The notes: a model not told the origin generated them from the letters alone. A stretch of DNA of 20,883 bases from an uncultured Ruminococcus sp. (GCA_910576995.1 CAJTLC010000028.1:1-20883), one strand, 5' to 3'; shown: positions 1 to 6,316, numbered from the stretch's first letter. Made by a program: numbers and translations.

Positions 1-1
1 G

Positions 2-328
2 TATAGTTACCAATACACGGACAGTATTGAATTTGTGGATAATAAAATTTCTTTATATGCATCACAGTATGGAAAATGTGCAGTCCTTGGAACTGTGTTA
101 AATATAGATGATATTCATTGTCACCATAAGTTTCCTAAAAGCTTGGGTGGTAAGGATAATTATCAAAATCTGATTATAGTTCAAAAAGACGTACACAAGC
201 TCATACACGCTACACAATTTGAAACAATATGCAAATACTTATCTATTCTTAACCTAAATAAAGGTCAGATTAGAACGATTAATAGTTTAAGAAAACAGGC
301 TCAATTAGAGCCAATCATAGTAGCATAA
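2..328 (+). CDS. Group II intron maturase/reverse transcriptase, C-terminal HNH endonuclease domain (partial)
   Basis: The frame is open from base 2 with no start in the window, so this is the last ~108 residues of a longer protein. It carries an HNH endonuclease pattern: a GKCAV segment, then CHHKFPKSLGG with paired histidines, the Asn of YQNLI, and a closing VHKLIHA. In LtrA-type intron proteins this domain follows the reverse transcriptase, maturase and DNA-binding domains, and cuts the bottom strand of the target to prime reverse transcription. One of the two cysteines commonly found in the knuckle is replaced (the motif starts GKCAVLG, with no clear second CxxC). The placement just upstream of a domain V supports the assignment. 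The first in-frame GTG at 35 is not a credible start. Confidence 0.85.
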   Translation, partial: YSYQYTDSIEFVDNKISLYASQYGKCAVLGTVLNIDDIHCHHKFPKSLGGKDNYQNLIIVQKDVHKLIHATQFETICKYLSILNLNKGQIRTINSLRKQAQLEPIIVA

Positions 329-382
329 ATAACAAAACTTTTAAAAGGTTTACTAATCCAATGAAAATATATTTATGATGGA

Positions 383-416
383 ACGCCGTGTGCGATGAAA
401 GTCGCATGCACGGTGT
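383..416 (+). ncRNA. Group II intron domain V (catalytic hairpin)
   Basis: This 34-nt hairpin has the expected shape: an 8-bp lower stem (383-390 with 409-416), a 2-nt bulge (T407 G408), a 6-bp upper stem and a GAAA tetraloop at 397-400. The catalytic triad position reads CGC (384-386) rather than AGC; CGC is a known variant. Domain V binds the catalytic metals for splicing. Confidence 0.9.
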
Positions 417-532
417 GAATGGGGGGAAAAGCTGGAGATAATATCAAAAGCTTACCTATCCATATTATTATAATCTTATCAAGAGAGATTCTGATTGATT
501 CATATCCATCAATTCCAATTCATAGTATTAAA

Positions 533-551
533 CAAAGAATATCATTCTTTG
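533..551. repeat. Inverted repeat ahead of the 55-aa ORF
   Basis: CAAAGAAT-ATC-ATTCTTTG is a perfect 8-bp inverted repeat with a 3-base centre, ending 22 bases before the ATG of the 55-aa ORF and 10 bases before its ribosome binding site. There is no following T-run, so an operator is more likely than a terminator. No partner regulator is identified. Confidence 0.5.
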
Positions 552-573
552 CGAATGAGAAGAGGAGGTCATC

Positions 574-741
574 ATGAATACATATCATTTTGTAAACGAT
601 CCGGTTGCCAAAAACGACATGAACAGACTCATCAAGAAACTGGAACAGGTGATCGCAGGCTCACTTACAAGACAAGTGAAAACGCACGCTGAAAATGACA
701 GTTCTGTTGTGATCATCAATAATTTCGTCAGAGCAGAATAA
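574..741 (+). CDS. 55-aa hypothetical protein upstream of serine recombinase
   Basis: This short ORF has an excellent Shine-Dalgarno sequence (AGAGGAGG at 561-568) six bases before ATG at 574. It encodes 55 residues: a polar N-terminus (MNTYHFVND), a likely helix around MNRLIKKLEQVIAG, then a short beta-like stretch SSVVIINNF before the end. No family is recognised. It precedes the large serine recombinase on the same strand; the 267 bases between them hold two palindromic repeats. Small ORFs beside such recombinases are common in clostridial mobile elements, where some act as directionality factors. That role here is only a guess. The strong ribosome binding site and clean ORF make it likely real. 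Confidence 0.65.
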   Translation: MNTYHFVNDPVAKNDMNRLIKKLEQVIAGSLTRQVKTHAENDSSVVIINNFVRAE

Positions 742-784
742 CGAGTAAGCTGAAAGGTTTTTATTGCTCCACCAATTAAGTCTT

Positions 785-821
785 GAATCTGTCCGCATGA
801 TAATTTCGTGTGGGCAGATTC
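785..821. repeat. 13-bp hairpin abutting palindromic repeat copy 1
   Basis: GAATCTGTCCGCA (785-797) pairs with TGTGGGCAGATTC (809-821) over 13 bp including two G-T pairs, with an 11-base loop. The arm style (TCTGTCC...GGGCAGATTCTTA) resembles the ends of the adjacent 163-bp element, so it may be an internally deleted relative. It is not followed by a T-run. Confidence 0.55.
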
Positions 822-823
822 TT

Positions 824-986
824 AGAACCTGTCCATATAGAAATTGTGTGCGGATTTTCGAGCATAATTTTGTCGAGTGCAAGGAAAAAATTCGCAGACA
901 TACTGGCGTATGACAAGGATTTTTGACGTAGCAATCGACAAAATTTGCCGAAAAGACGTGCGGAATTTTCTATGTGGACAGGTTCT
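824..986 (+). repeat. 163-bp palindromic repeat, copy 1
   Basis: The ends AGAACCTGTCCATATAG and CTATGTGGACAGGTTCT are near-perfect inverted repeats. Inside, TTTTCGAGCATAATTTTGTCGA pairs with TCGACAAAATTTGCCGAAAA, and the centre carries CATAC-TGGC-GTATG. The whole unit can fold into one long hairpin. Blocks such as GATTTTCGAGCATA, CAAGGA and TTTGCCGAAAAGACGTG recur in the copies at 7168-7330 (inverted) and 11106-11269. There is no ORF inside. It lies just before the recombinase ribosome binding site. It resembles a non-autonomous palindromic element such as a MITE. Confidence 0.9.
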
Positions 987-1008
987 TACAATTCAAGGAG
1001 ATAGAATA

Positions 1009-2487
1009 ATGAAAAATGTAGTTGCATACTGCCGTGTGTCTACCGATAAAGAAGATCAGATCAATTCCTTTGAAGCACAGAAATCATTTTTTACTGAATA
1101 TACCAAAAAAAATGGCTATAATCTTATCCGTATCTATGCAGACGAAGGTATTACAGGTACGTCAACGAAAAAGAGAGCGGAATTCAACCTGATGATGGAA
1201 GACAGCAAAAAGGGTGTTTTTGAGTGTGTACTCGTAAAAGATGTTTCCAGACTGGCTCGTAACACGTTTGATTTTCTAAAAAGCATCCGGGAACTGAAAG
1301 CTCGTAATATCAATGTCAGATTTGTCACTATAAATATGGAATCATTTGACAGCAGCGAGTTTTCTCTGACCATGTTTGCGGCAATTGCTCAGGAAGAATC
1401 CTCTAATATGTCCAAGCGTGTTAAATTCGGAAAGAAGATCAATGCTGAAAAAGGCAGAGTTCCCAACTTATGTTACGGCTATATCAAGACCAAGGGCGAT
1501 TATTTCAATTTGCAGATCAACGAAACAGAGGCAGAAATCGTCAGAGAGATGTTTGATTTGTATGTCAATCAGGGGTATGGTTCTCACAAAATCGCCAAAC
1601 TGATGAACGATAGAGGATTAACAAGTTTAAGAGGCGTTCCGTGGAGTACAACAGCAGTCAGCAGAATCCTGAAAAACAAGCTGTATGCAGGGTATGTGGT
1701 CAACGGAAAGAGCGAAGTCAGCGATTTTATCGAAAAAACACGCAAAAAAAAGAATGAGGACGAATGGATAGAAATACATCGCCCTGAGCTTCAGATCGTT
1801 CTGCTGGAAATATGGGAAAAGGCACAGAATGTCAACAAGTCCAACAACGTCGGACTTGAAACGACCATTCATAAAAAACGCAGTAATAAGCACCTGTTCA
1901 GTACGTTGATAAACTGTTCCTGCTGCGGTTACTCGTTCAGACGGAGCAGTGAAAAAAGGAAAAACGGCACACGTGTTGTATGGCGGTGCAGTGGGCGAAG
2001 TCATCACGGTACAGATTATTGCAGCAATACGACAACGATTCCGGAGAGTGAACTGATTGAAAACATTGACGGATATTTTCTTTCGCTTATCAAGGACAAG
2101 CAAAGATTTATTGACAGTATTATCAGCCAGTATCAGAAAAAACAGCCAAAGAATCCTGGAACTAAACTTTCCTGTCAGCTTGAAGTCCTGAAAAATAAAA
2201 AGCAGAAGCAGATACAAATGTTTGAAAACGATATTATTTCCATCACAGAATTAAAAGAGCGTACAGCAGTTATTGACAGACAGATCGCTCAGATCAGACT
2301 GGAACTTGATTCCACAGAAAGTCTGGAGGATATTGAAAAGAAGTCACGTCAGCTTTACCGTACACTGTCGGAGAATTTCAGCCGGTATTCGTCCGTCGCA
2401 AACATGACCAATGCTGAATTGAAAACGCTGATAAAGGTCATCACTGCTGATGAAGACGGCAGCATACGAATTGAGCTGAACTATTGA
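1009..2487 (+). CDS. Large serine recombinase (site-specific integrase/resolvase family)
   Basis: The product is 492 residues and catalyses site-specific DNA strand exchange through a serine-DNA linkage. The N-terminal resolvase domain (about 1-145) starts VVAYCRVST with catalytic Ser11 between Arg9 and the VST end, and has the KDVSRLARN active-site segment (77-85). The 'Recombinase' DNA-binding domain follows (about 155-260; PWSTTAVSRILKNKLYAGY). A zinc ribbon uses Cys303, Cys306, Cys327 and Cys338, and a coiled-coil region (about 385-450) precedes the C-terminus. ATG at 1009 is chosen because CAAGGAG (994-1000) lies eight bases upstream. A longer reading to 877 would start inside the palindromic repeat. 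The next ORF overlaps its stop by four bases. Such enzymes integrate or excise mobile islands, so the region is likely a remnant or small element. Attachment sites were not identified. Confidence 0.93.
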   Translation: MKNVVAYCRVSTDKEDQINSFEAQKSFFTEYTKKNGYNLIRIYADEGITGTSTKKRAEFNLMMEDSKKGVFECVLVKDVSRLARNTFDFLKSIRELKARNINVRFVTINMESFDSSEFSLTMFAAIAQEESSNMSKRVKFGKKINAEKGRVPNLCYGYIKTKGDYFNLQINETEAEIVREMFDLYVNQGYGSHKIAKLMNDRGLTSLRGVPWSTTAVSRILKNKLYAGYVVNGKSEVSDFIEKTRKKKNEDEWIEIHRPELQIVLLEIWEKAQNVNKSNNVGLETTIHKKRSNKHLFSTLINCSCCGYSFRRSSEKRKNGTRVVWRCSGRSHHGTDYCSNTTTIPESELIENIDGYFLSLIKDKQRFIDSIISQYQKKQPKNPGTKLSCQLEVLKNKKQKQIQMFENDIISITELKERTAVIDRQIAQIRLELDSTESLEDIEKKSRQLYRTLSENFSRYSSVANMTNAELKTLIKVITADEDGSIRIELNY

Positions 2488-2684
2488 CATTATCATTCCC
2501 TTTTGATACGTCCATACATAAGGACGTAAGCGAGCGGCTGAAAATTGAAAATCCCGCATTATATATGCAGGTCAAGGATATATTGGAAATAAACAAGCAG
2601 GAACGCCATATCCGCGGAGGTCTCGCCACAAAACGAAAATATGAGGAATACAGCAAAAAGATGCAGAAGCATTCGGATAAGTGA
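2484..2684 (+). CDS. 66-aa hypothetical protein translationally coupled to the recombinase
   Basis: A TTG start at 2484 overlaps the recombinase TGA stop in the sequence TTGA, the arrangement of a translationally coupled pair. The 66 residues are highly charged and probably helical: an early FPFDTSIHKDVSERL segment, then a basic region with HIRGGLATKRKYEEYSKK. No signal peptide or membrane segment is seen and no family is recognised. Coupling to the recombinase suggests a helper role such as a directionality or DNA-binding cofactor, which is inference. The start codon is the weak point, since no ATG or GTG occurs near the beginning of the frame. Confidence 0.6.
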   Translation: MTLSFPFDTSIHKDVSERLKIENPALYMQVKDILEINKQERHIRGGLATKRKYEEYSKKMQKHSDK

Positions 2685-2688
2685 TAAA

Positions 2689-2736
2689 AGCCTGTTCAGC
2701 ATCTCGCTGTATATTTCGCGGGATACTGAACAGGCT
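2689..2736. terminator. Long hairpin after the recombinase module
   Basis: AGCCTGTTCAGCATCTCGCT (2689-2708) pairs with CGCGGGATACTGAACAGGCT (2717-2736) in a long stem with a few wobbles. It starts four bases after the stop of the 66-aa ORF, so it probably ends that transcript. On the plus strand it lacks a U-run (CTATAAAAAC follows), so it may be a processing or Rho-assisted site, or a palindromic repeat. Confidence 0.5.
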
Positions 2737-3021
2737 CTATAAAAACGGGACTATGATAAAGTTTTTACGATCAAAAGCTGTTCGCGGGCGCACCGGTGCT
2801 TGCTGATTCAGCCACTTGCGATCTTCTTTACCGCAGTTCCGTTTATACTATTCTATGCAGATATTGAAAAAAAGCCACATGAAAATTTTAGAAAATTTAT
2901 AACTGTACAACTTTCACAGTTTTTACATCGATTAAACAGCAGATTAAGATTTTTTCGCAAATCTGTTACATTTTTGTAATAAATAAATTCAAATTGTATT
3001 ATATCTGCAACATTGCTGTTA
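2737..3021. other. Intergenic region without a supported gene
   Basis: No ORF here has a ribosome binding site and a plausible protein. A short stop-free stretch around 2760-2865 is GC-richer than its surroundings and contains the perfect palindrome GCACCGGTGC (2790-2799), which could be a remnant or an attachment site, but there is no supporting evidence. From about 2870 onward the sequence is strongly AT-rich. Confidence 0.5.
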
Positions 3022-3050
3022 TTGCAATATACGGTTATTTGCGTTATAAT
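3022..3050 (+). promoter_or_regulatory. Sigma-A-type promoter for a candidate small transcript
   Basis: TTGCAA at 3022-3027 and TATAAT at 3045-3050 are separated by exactly 17 bases. Transcription would start near 3057. No ordinary gene begins here; the next downstream structure is a terminator-like hairpin at 3105-3168. Confidence 0.7.
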
Positions 3051-3056
3051 GTAAGC

Positions 3057-3173
3057 ATGGAAGAAAAAATAAACAAGAAAAAACACTACGTTTCAATGCA
3101 GCAAAAGAACCTGCGGTCACATAAGTGATGTTTTACACCATGAACATCTTAAATGACCGCAGGTTCTTATTTT
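3057..3173 (+). ncRNA. Candidate small RNA or leaderless short ORF
   Basis: A consensus promoter (3022-3050) is followed about 50 bases later by a 15-bp hairpin ending in TTATTTTG, giving a predicted transcript of about 117 nt. The expected start site coincides with an ATG at 3057 that opens a 23-codon frame (MEEKINKKKHYVSMQQK..., stop at 3126-3128), so a leaderless basic micropeptide is the alternative. That ATG has no ribosome binding site. No known RNA family is recognised. Confidence 0.4.
3105..3168 (+). terminator. Hairpin terminator of the candidate small transcript
   Basis: AAGAACCTGCGGTCA (3105-3119) and TGACCGCAGGTTCTT (3154-3168) form a perfect 15-bp stem. Inside, GATGTT and AACATC form a second helix. 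The tail ATTTTG is modestly U-rich. Confidence 0.6.
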
Positions 3174-3176
3174 GTG

Positions 3177-3220
3177 TAGGGCTTGGTTGAAAAATCCATA
3201 CATTTTTCAACCAAGCCCTA
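3177..3220. repeat. Perfect 19-bp hairpin upstream of the GH8 promoter
   Basis: TAGGGCTTGGTTGAAAAAT (3177-3195) and its exact complement (3202-3220) flank a 6-base loop. It ends nine bases before the GH8 -35 box. No U-run follows on either strand, so it is more likely an operator, insulator or repeat than a simple terminator. Confidence 0.65.
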
Positions 3221-3229
3221 ATAAAATCC

Positions 3230-3258
3230 TTGTAATTTCCATGAAAGTATGATATAAT
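3230..3258 (+). promoter_or_regulatory. Promoter of the GH8-corA unit
   Basis: TTGTAA at 3230-3235 and TATAAT at 3253-3258 are spaced by 17 bases. The predicted leader to the ATG at 3302 is about 37 nt, with AAAGGAG at 3288-3294. Confidence 0.7.
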
Positions 3259-3301
3259 AAATTTATAAAAGTTTAACTGCCGCCTTGAAAGGAGAAAAAT
3301 T

Positions 3302-4705
3302 ATGAATAGCTTCACAAAGATGTTGGCATTGTGCATCGCAGCGCTATGCTCGCTCCCCTTGCATACGACAGTAGCGTTTCAGGCAAACGCCGCCGAAGTT
3401 TCTCAGCTTTCCGCTGAAACTACGAATTATTACAACCTCTGGAAAAGCAAGTACATCGTGCAGAACCCCTATGCCAAAGACGAAACGCAGTATTACGTTT
3501 TTTACGGTGAACAGACTTTCGCAGAAGCAGGCTACACAGTTCCCGTAACTGTTTCCGAAGCTCACGGCTACGGTATGCTTATCATGGCTGCTATGGCTGA
3601 ATACGACAGCGAAGCTAAAGCGATCTTCGATGGAATGTATCGCTATTACAAAGCTTATCCCAGCAGCATAGGCAAAAATCTCATGGCTTGGCAGCAGTCC
3701 GACAACGGTTCGGCTCTTATATGCTCGGAAGGTTCGGATTCCGCAACCGACGGAGATATGGATATCGCTTACGCTCTGCTTATGGCTGATAAAATGTGGG
3801 GCAGCGACGGCGAGATCAATTATCTCGAATCCGCCAAATCTGCCATCAACGATATTATGACATACGAAGTAAATCAGGAAGACTGGATACTTCGCCTCGG
3901 AGACTGGACTTATCAGGCAAGCAAAAACGATCCCTATTATTCCGCAACAAGAGGTTCGGATTTCATCGTTCAGTATATGCCCGTGTTTGCGCAGGTTACA
4001 GGCGACGACCGCTGGACGACGCTTTACGACAACACATACAGCATAATAAATAGTCTTGTCGACGAATATCAAACAGGCATAATTCCCGATTTTCTCATAA
4101 AAGACAGCACAGGTAAATTCATTCCTGCTCCGCCGAATTTCCTCGAAAGCGAAAATGATGGAAACTGCTACTACAACAGCTGCCGCGCGCCTTGGCGTAT
4201 CGGTATGGATTATCTGGTGAACGGAAATACCGACGCTCTTGAATTCTCATATACAATAACTTATTTCATGAGAAGGTCAACCAGCAATGATCCATGGGAG
4301 GTCATGGCAGGATATACTCCCGACGGCAAGGCTGTCTCCGACTGGAACGATCTCTGCTTCGTCTCTCCTCTTATGATAGCCGCTGCCGCCGCAGACGATA
4401 CAGAATGGCATGATTCTGTACGTGAAGTCTGTCTCAATTACGGCGACGACGTTTATTTCGGCGAAACTATAACCATGCTCTGCCTTATAGCAGACGACGG
4501 CGGCTGGATAGTTCCCGATACTTATGTTATGGGCGACGTGAATGCTGACGGCTTTTTCAACATTTCAGACGCAGTTGCGCTTCAGAACTGGCTGCTCGGA
4601 AACGGCGAAATTGGCGACTGGCAAGCAGGCGATTTCTGCAAAGACGACCGCATAGACGTTTACGATTTCTGTCTTATGATGCAGGAACTAAAAATACTTC
4701 AGTAA
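3302..4705 (+). CDS. Secreted glycoside hydrolase family 8 enzyme with C-terminal dockerin
   Basis: The 467-residue protein begins with a signal peptide (about 1-30, cleavage near FQANA). The GH8 (alpha/alpha)6 catalytic domain spans about 40-400. It has the likely general acid Glu86 in SEAHGYGM and the family signature ATDGDMDIAYALLMADKMW (148-166). A C-terminal type I dockerin (about 410-467) has two calcium-loop repeats, DVNADGFFNISD and the degenerate DFCKDDRIDVYD. GH8 enzymes hydrolyse beta-1,4 glucans, lichenan, xylan or chitosan; the dockerin would anchor it to a cellulosome scaffold outside the cell. At the segment YNSCRAPWR (291-299), Asn292 stands where classic GH8 endoglucanases have the Asp general base. 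Glu282, Glu284 or Asp286 just upstream could serve instead, as in the GH8b group. The substrate is therefore uncertain. corA follows after 35 bases. Confidence 0.93.
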   Translation: MNSFTKMLALCIAALCSLPLHTTVAFQANAAEVSQLSAETTNYYNLWKSKYIVQNPYAKDETQYYVFYGEQTFAEAGYTVPVTVSEAHGYGMLIMAAMAEYDSEAKAIFDGMYRYYKAYPSSIGKNLMAWQQSDNGSALICSEGSDSATDGDMDIAYALLMADKMWGSDGEINYLESAKSAINDIMTYEVNQEDWILRLGDWTYQASKNDPYYSATRGSDFIVQYMPVFAQVTGDDRWTTLYDNTYSIINSLVDEYQTGIIPDFLIKDSTGKFIPAPPNFLESENDGNCYYNSCRAPWRIGMDYLVNGNTDALEFSYTITYFMRRSTSNDPWEVMAGYTPDGKAVSDWNDLCFVSPLMIAAAAADDTEWHDSVREVCLNYGDDVYFGETITMLCLIADDGGWIVPDTYVMGDVNADGFFNISDAVALQNWLLGNGEIGDWQAGDFCKDDRIDVYDFCLMMQELKILQ

Positions 4706-4740
4706 TCACGCTTCTATAAATTCCCGAAAGGAGGCAAACC

Positions 4741-5667
4741 GTGATAAACTATTACAATTCCGAAAGCGGACGGCTTTGCCCCGTAAACGATCCTGAGATC
4801 GGCTGCTGGATATCCGTTATAGATCCCACTCCTCAGGAAATCAAAATGCTCATTGACGATTTCAGACTGGACAGCGGATTTGTAAAATCTTCTCTTGATG
4901 AAGAGGAATCTTCACGTATCGAGCGCGAAGACGATCAGACCCTTATTATCGTCGACGCTCCCGTATCTTCTACCGACAGCGACGATACGCAGATATTCTA
5001 CACGATGCCTATAGGCATAATAATTACAGAAAAAAACGTTATTACAATATCTCTCCACGGCTCGCAGCTTATTGATGAAGCTGTCCGCGGAACTATACGT
5101 AATCTCCGCCCCGCTTTTAAGACCCGGTTCGTTTTGCAGCTTCTTCTGCGAATCGCGGCGCTGTTTCTGTATTATCTTAAACAAATCGACAAGCTGTCGT
5201 CCGTTGCGGAACAGCAGCTGCACAACGCTATGAAAAACGAATTGCTGATGCAGCTTCTTGCGCTTGAAAAATCGCTGGTTTATTTTTCAACTTCACTGAA
5301 AGCCAATGAAGCTACCATTGAAAAAATTTACCGCGGCAGAGTTATGAAGCTATACGATGAAGATCAGGATCTTCTTGAGGATGTTCTTATCGAAATGAAG
5401 CAGGCTATCGAAATGGCAAGCATTTACACGGGAATTCTTTCAAGCATGACCGAGGGATTTTCTTCTGTCATATCAAATAATCTGAACATCGTTATGTGGA
5501 GACTTACCACGGTGACAATCATAATGCAGATTCCTAACATAATTTTCGCGTTTTATGGTATAAATACCGTTGATCTTCCCCTGCCGTATACTTGGTTTCC
5601 TATACTTTTAGCGATAGTAAGTACTATCGCGGCGGTCATAATTCTCTGGAAATGGAAAAAATCATAA
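4741..5667 (+). CDS. corA: CorA-family divalent cation transporter
   Basis: This 308-residue protein has the CorA layout: a cytoplasmic domain with the acidic segment DEEESSRIEREDDQ (53-66), a long helical region (about 130-245), and two C-terminal transmembrane helices (about 251-271 and 285-303) ending in a basic tail WKWKKS. The filter motif after helix 1 reads YGIN (272-275) instead of the usual YGMN. CorA pentamers carry Mg2+ (sometimes Co2+ or Ni2+) inward; the GIN variant makes the preferred ion less certain. The start is GTG at 4741, with AAAGGAGG six bases upstream. It follows the GH8 gene by 35 bases without a terminator, so it is probably co-transcribed. A bidirectional terminator lies at 5906-5944. 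Confidence 0.9.
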   Translation: MINYYNSESGRLCPVNDPEIGCWISVIDPTPQEIKMLIDDFRLDSGFVKSSLDEEESSRIEREDDQTLIIVDAPVSSTDSDDTQIFYTMPIGIIITEKNVITISLHGSQLIDEAVRGTIRNLRPAFKTRFVLQLLLRIAALFLYYLKQIDKLSSVAEQQLHNAMKNELLMQLLALEKSLVYFSTSLKANEATIEKIYRGRVMKLYDEDQDLLEDVLIEMKQAIEMASIYTGILSSMTEGFSSVISNNLNIVMWRLTTVTIIMQIPNIIFAFYGINTVDLPLPYTWFPILLAIVSTIAAVIILWKWKKS

Positions 5668-5751
5668 TATATTTTATTATGTTGCTTCATGTCAGATAAC
5701 ATTGTTTTCTCATATCTCCTGCGTAGAGTGTAGTTCTTATCGCTCCTGTTC

Positions 5752-5883
5752 AAATTAATTATGTACCCATATGGGTGCATAATTAATTTAATATTGGGAT
5801 TCATAAGGGACTATGTCCCTTATGCAGGGGGTGTCGGGGGACGGCGTACCCTGACATGATGCAGCACAAGTAAAAATTGATTT
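5752..5883 (+). repeat. Three-hairpin repeat element, copy A
   Basis: Three palindromes sit in a row: H1 5752-5789 (centre ACCCAT/ATGGGT), H2 5802-5824 (CATAAGGGAC-TAT-GTCCCTTATG) and H3 5833-5855 (GTCGGGGGAC-GGC-GTACCCTGAC, one mismatch). The linkers are 12 and 8 bases (CAGGGGGT), and the tail continues ATGATGCAGCACAAG. The copy at 12825-12954 has the same order, spacings and linkers but different H1 and H2 sequences. Here it would lie in the 3' end of the corA transcript. Confidence 0.85.
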
Positions 5884-5905
5884 TCATAACAATATAAGAA
5901 AACAT

Positions 5906-5944
5906 AAAAAATCAGCCCGTCCTTTGCAGACGAGCTGATTTTTT
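5906..5944. terminator. Bidirectional terminator between corA and the DUF1540 gene
   Basis: AAAAAATCAGCCCGTC (5906-5921) pairs with GACGAGCTGATTTTTT (5929-5944) with one mismatch. It has a T-run on either strand, so it can end both the plus-strand corA transcript and the minus-strand DUF1540 transcript. Confidence 0.88.
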
Positions 5945-5960
5945 ATTATTGGAGGATTAA

Positions 5961-6137
5961 TTAGACTCCTGTACGCTTGAGGAAGCTGTTGCAGTCGGTA
6001 CATTCCGGAACTGTAGGATTGCTTTCATGAGTTCCTACGCAGATACAGCCCAGTGAGCAGTAATTCTCCGTCACCATATTGTGCTGGCATTGCTTGACCG
6101 TACATTTGATGCTGTCGTTCTTGTGCTTGTTTTCCAT
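5961..6137 (-). CDS. DUF1540 small cysteine-rich protein
   Basis: The 58-residue protein begins MENKHKNDSIKC. Seven cysteines are arranged as CTVKQCQHN, YCSLGCICVG and PECTDCNSF, the pattern of the DUF1540 family, small probably metal-binding proteins frequent in spore-forming Firmicutes. The family's biochemical role is unknown. The ATG at 6137 is chosen because AAGGAG lies 10 bases upstream; a longer frame would add a basic N-terminus without a ribosome binding site. It is a single-gene unit on the minus strand: an 11-bp inverted repeat sits in its upstream region (6171-6212), and the terminator at 5906-5944 closes it. Confidence 0.88.
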   Translation of the reverse strand: MENKHKNDSIKCTVKQCQHNMVTENYCSLGCICVGTHESNPTVPECTDCNSFLKRTGV

Positions 6138-6170
6138 AACATTTTTCTCCTTCAAAAATATCTTTAGATG

Positions 6171-6212
6171 ATCTCTAAAAATCCTGTTTTTCCGAAATAG
6201 TTTTTTAGAGAT
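6171..6212. repeat. Inverted repeat in the DUF1540 upstream region
   Basis: ATCTCTAAAAA (6171-6181) and TTTTTAGAGAT (6202-6212) form an 11-bp inverted repeat with a 20-base loop, 34 bases upstream of the DUF1540 start codon. It could be an operator or a leader hairpin. Confidence 0.5.
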
Positions 6213-6316
6213 TACCTTTAGGCTTTTGCCAATGATAGTATGAACGCAAACCCGCACAATATTCATGAATAATTTTAAAAAGCCTGTCTATAATACTCGC
6301 AAAAGGCGGTGAAATT

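Larger units (their letters stand above)
1..463 (+). mobile_element. Group II intron, 3' portion (5' end outside window)
   Basis: The stretch holds the end of an intron-encoded maturase ORF (stop at 326-328), a 54-nt spacer, a textbook domain V (383-416) and a domain VI-like stem (about 421-461, containing GGAGATAATATC). The likely 3' splice boundary is just after the AT at 462-463, because introns of this type end in ..CTATCC-AT or similar. The exon that follows does not continue an obvious reading frame, so the intron seems to sit in non-coding DNA ahead of the recombinase module. The 5' part, reverse transcriptase domains and 5' exon lie outside the window, so the intron class and activity cannot be judged. 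Confidence 0.85.

Noticed and set aside
877..1008. N-terminal extension of the recombinase to an earlier ATG at 877.
   Set aside because: The extra 44 codons lie inside palindromic repeat copy 1 and lack a ribosome binding site. The conserved recombinase start VVAYCRVST follows the ATG at 1009, which has CAAGGAG upstream.
2756..2860. Possible gene remnant in a stop-free stretch between the recombinase module and the GH8 gene.
   Set aside because: There is no start with a ribosome binding site, the frame is only about 34 codons in its most protein-like reading, and no family is recognisable.
3344..4072. 242-codon open frame on the minus strand opposite the GH8 gene.
   Set aside because: It is a shadow of the GH8 coding frame, with no ribosome binding site and no domain.
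5752..5883. Riboswitch for metal or nucleotide control linked to corA.
   Set aside because: The element is downstream of corA, its second copy is beside pdaA, and it matches no riboswitch class I know.
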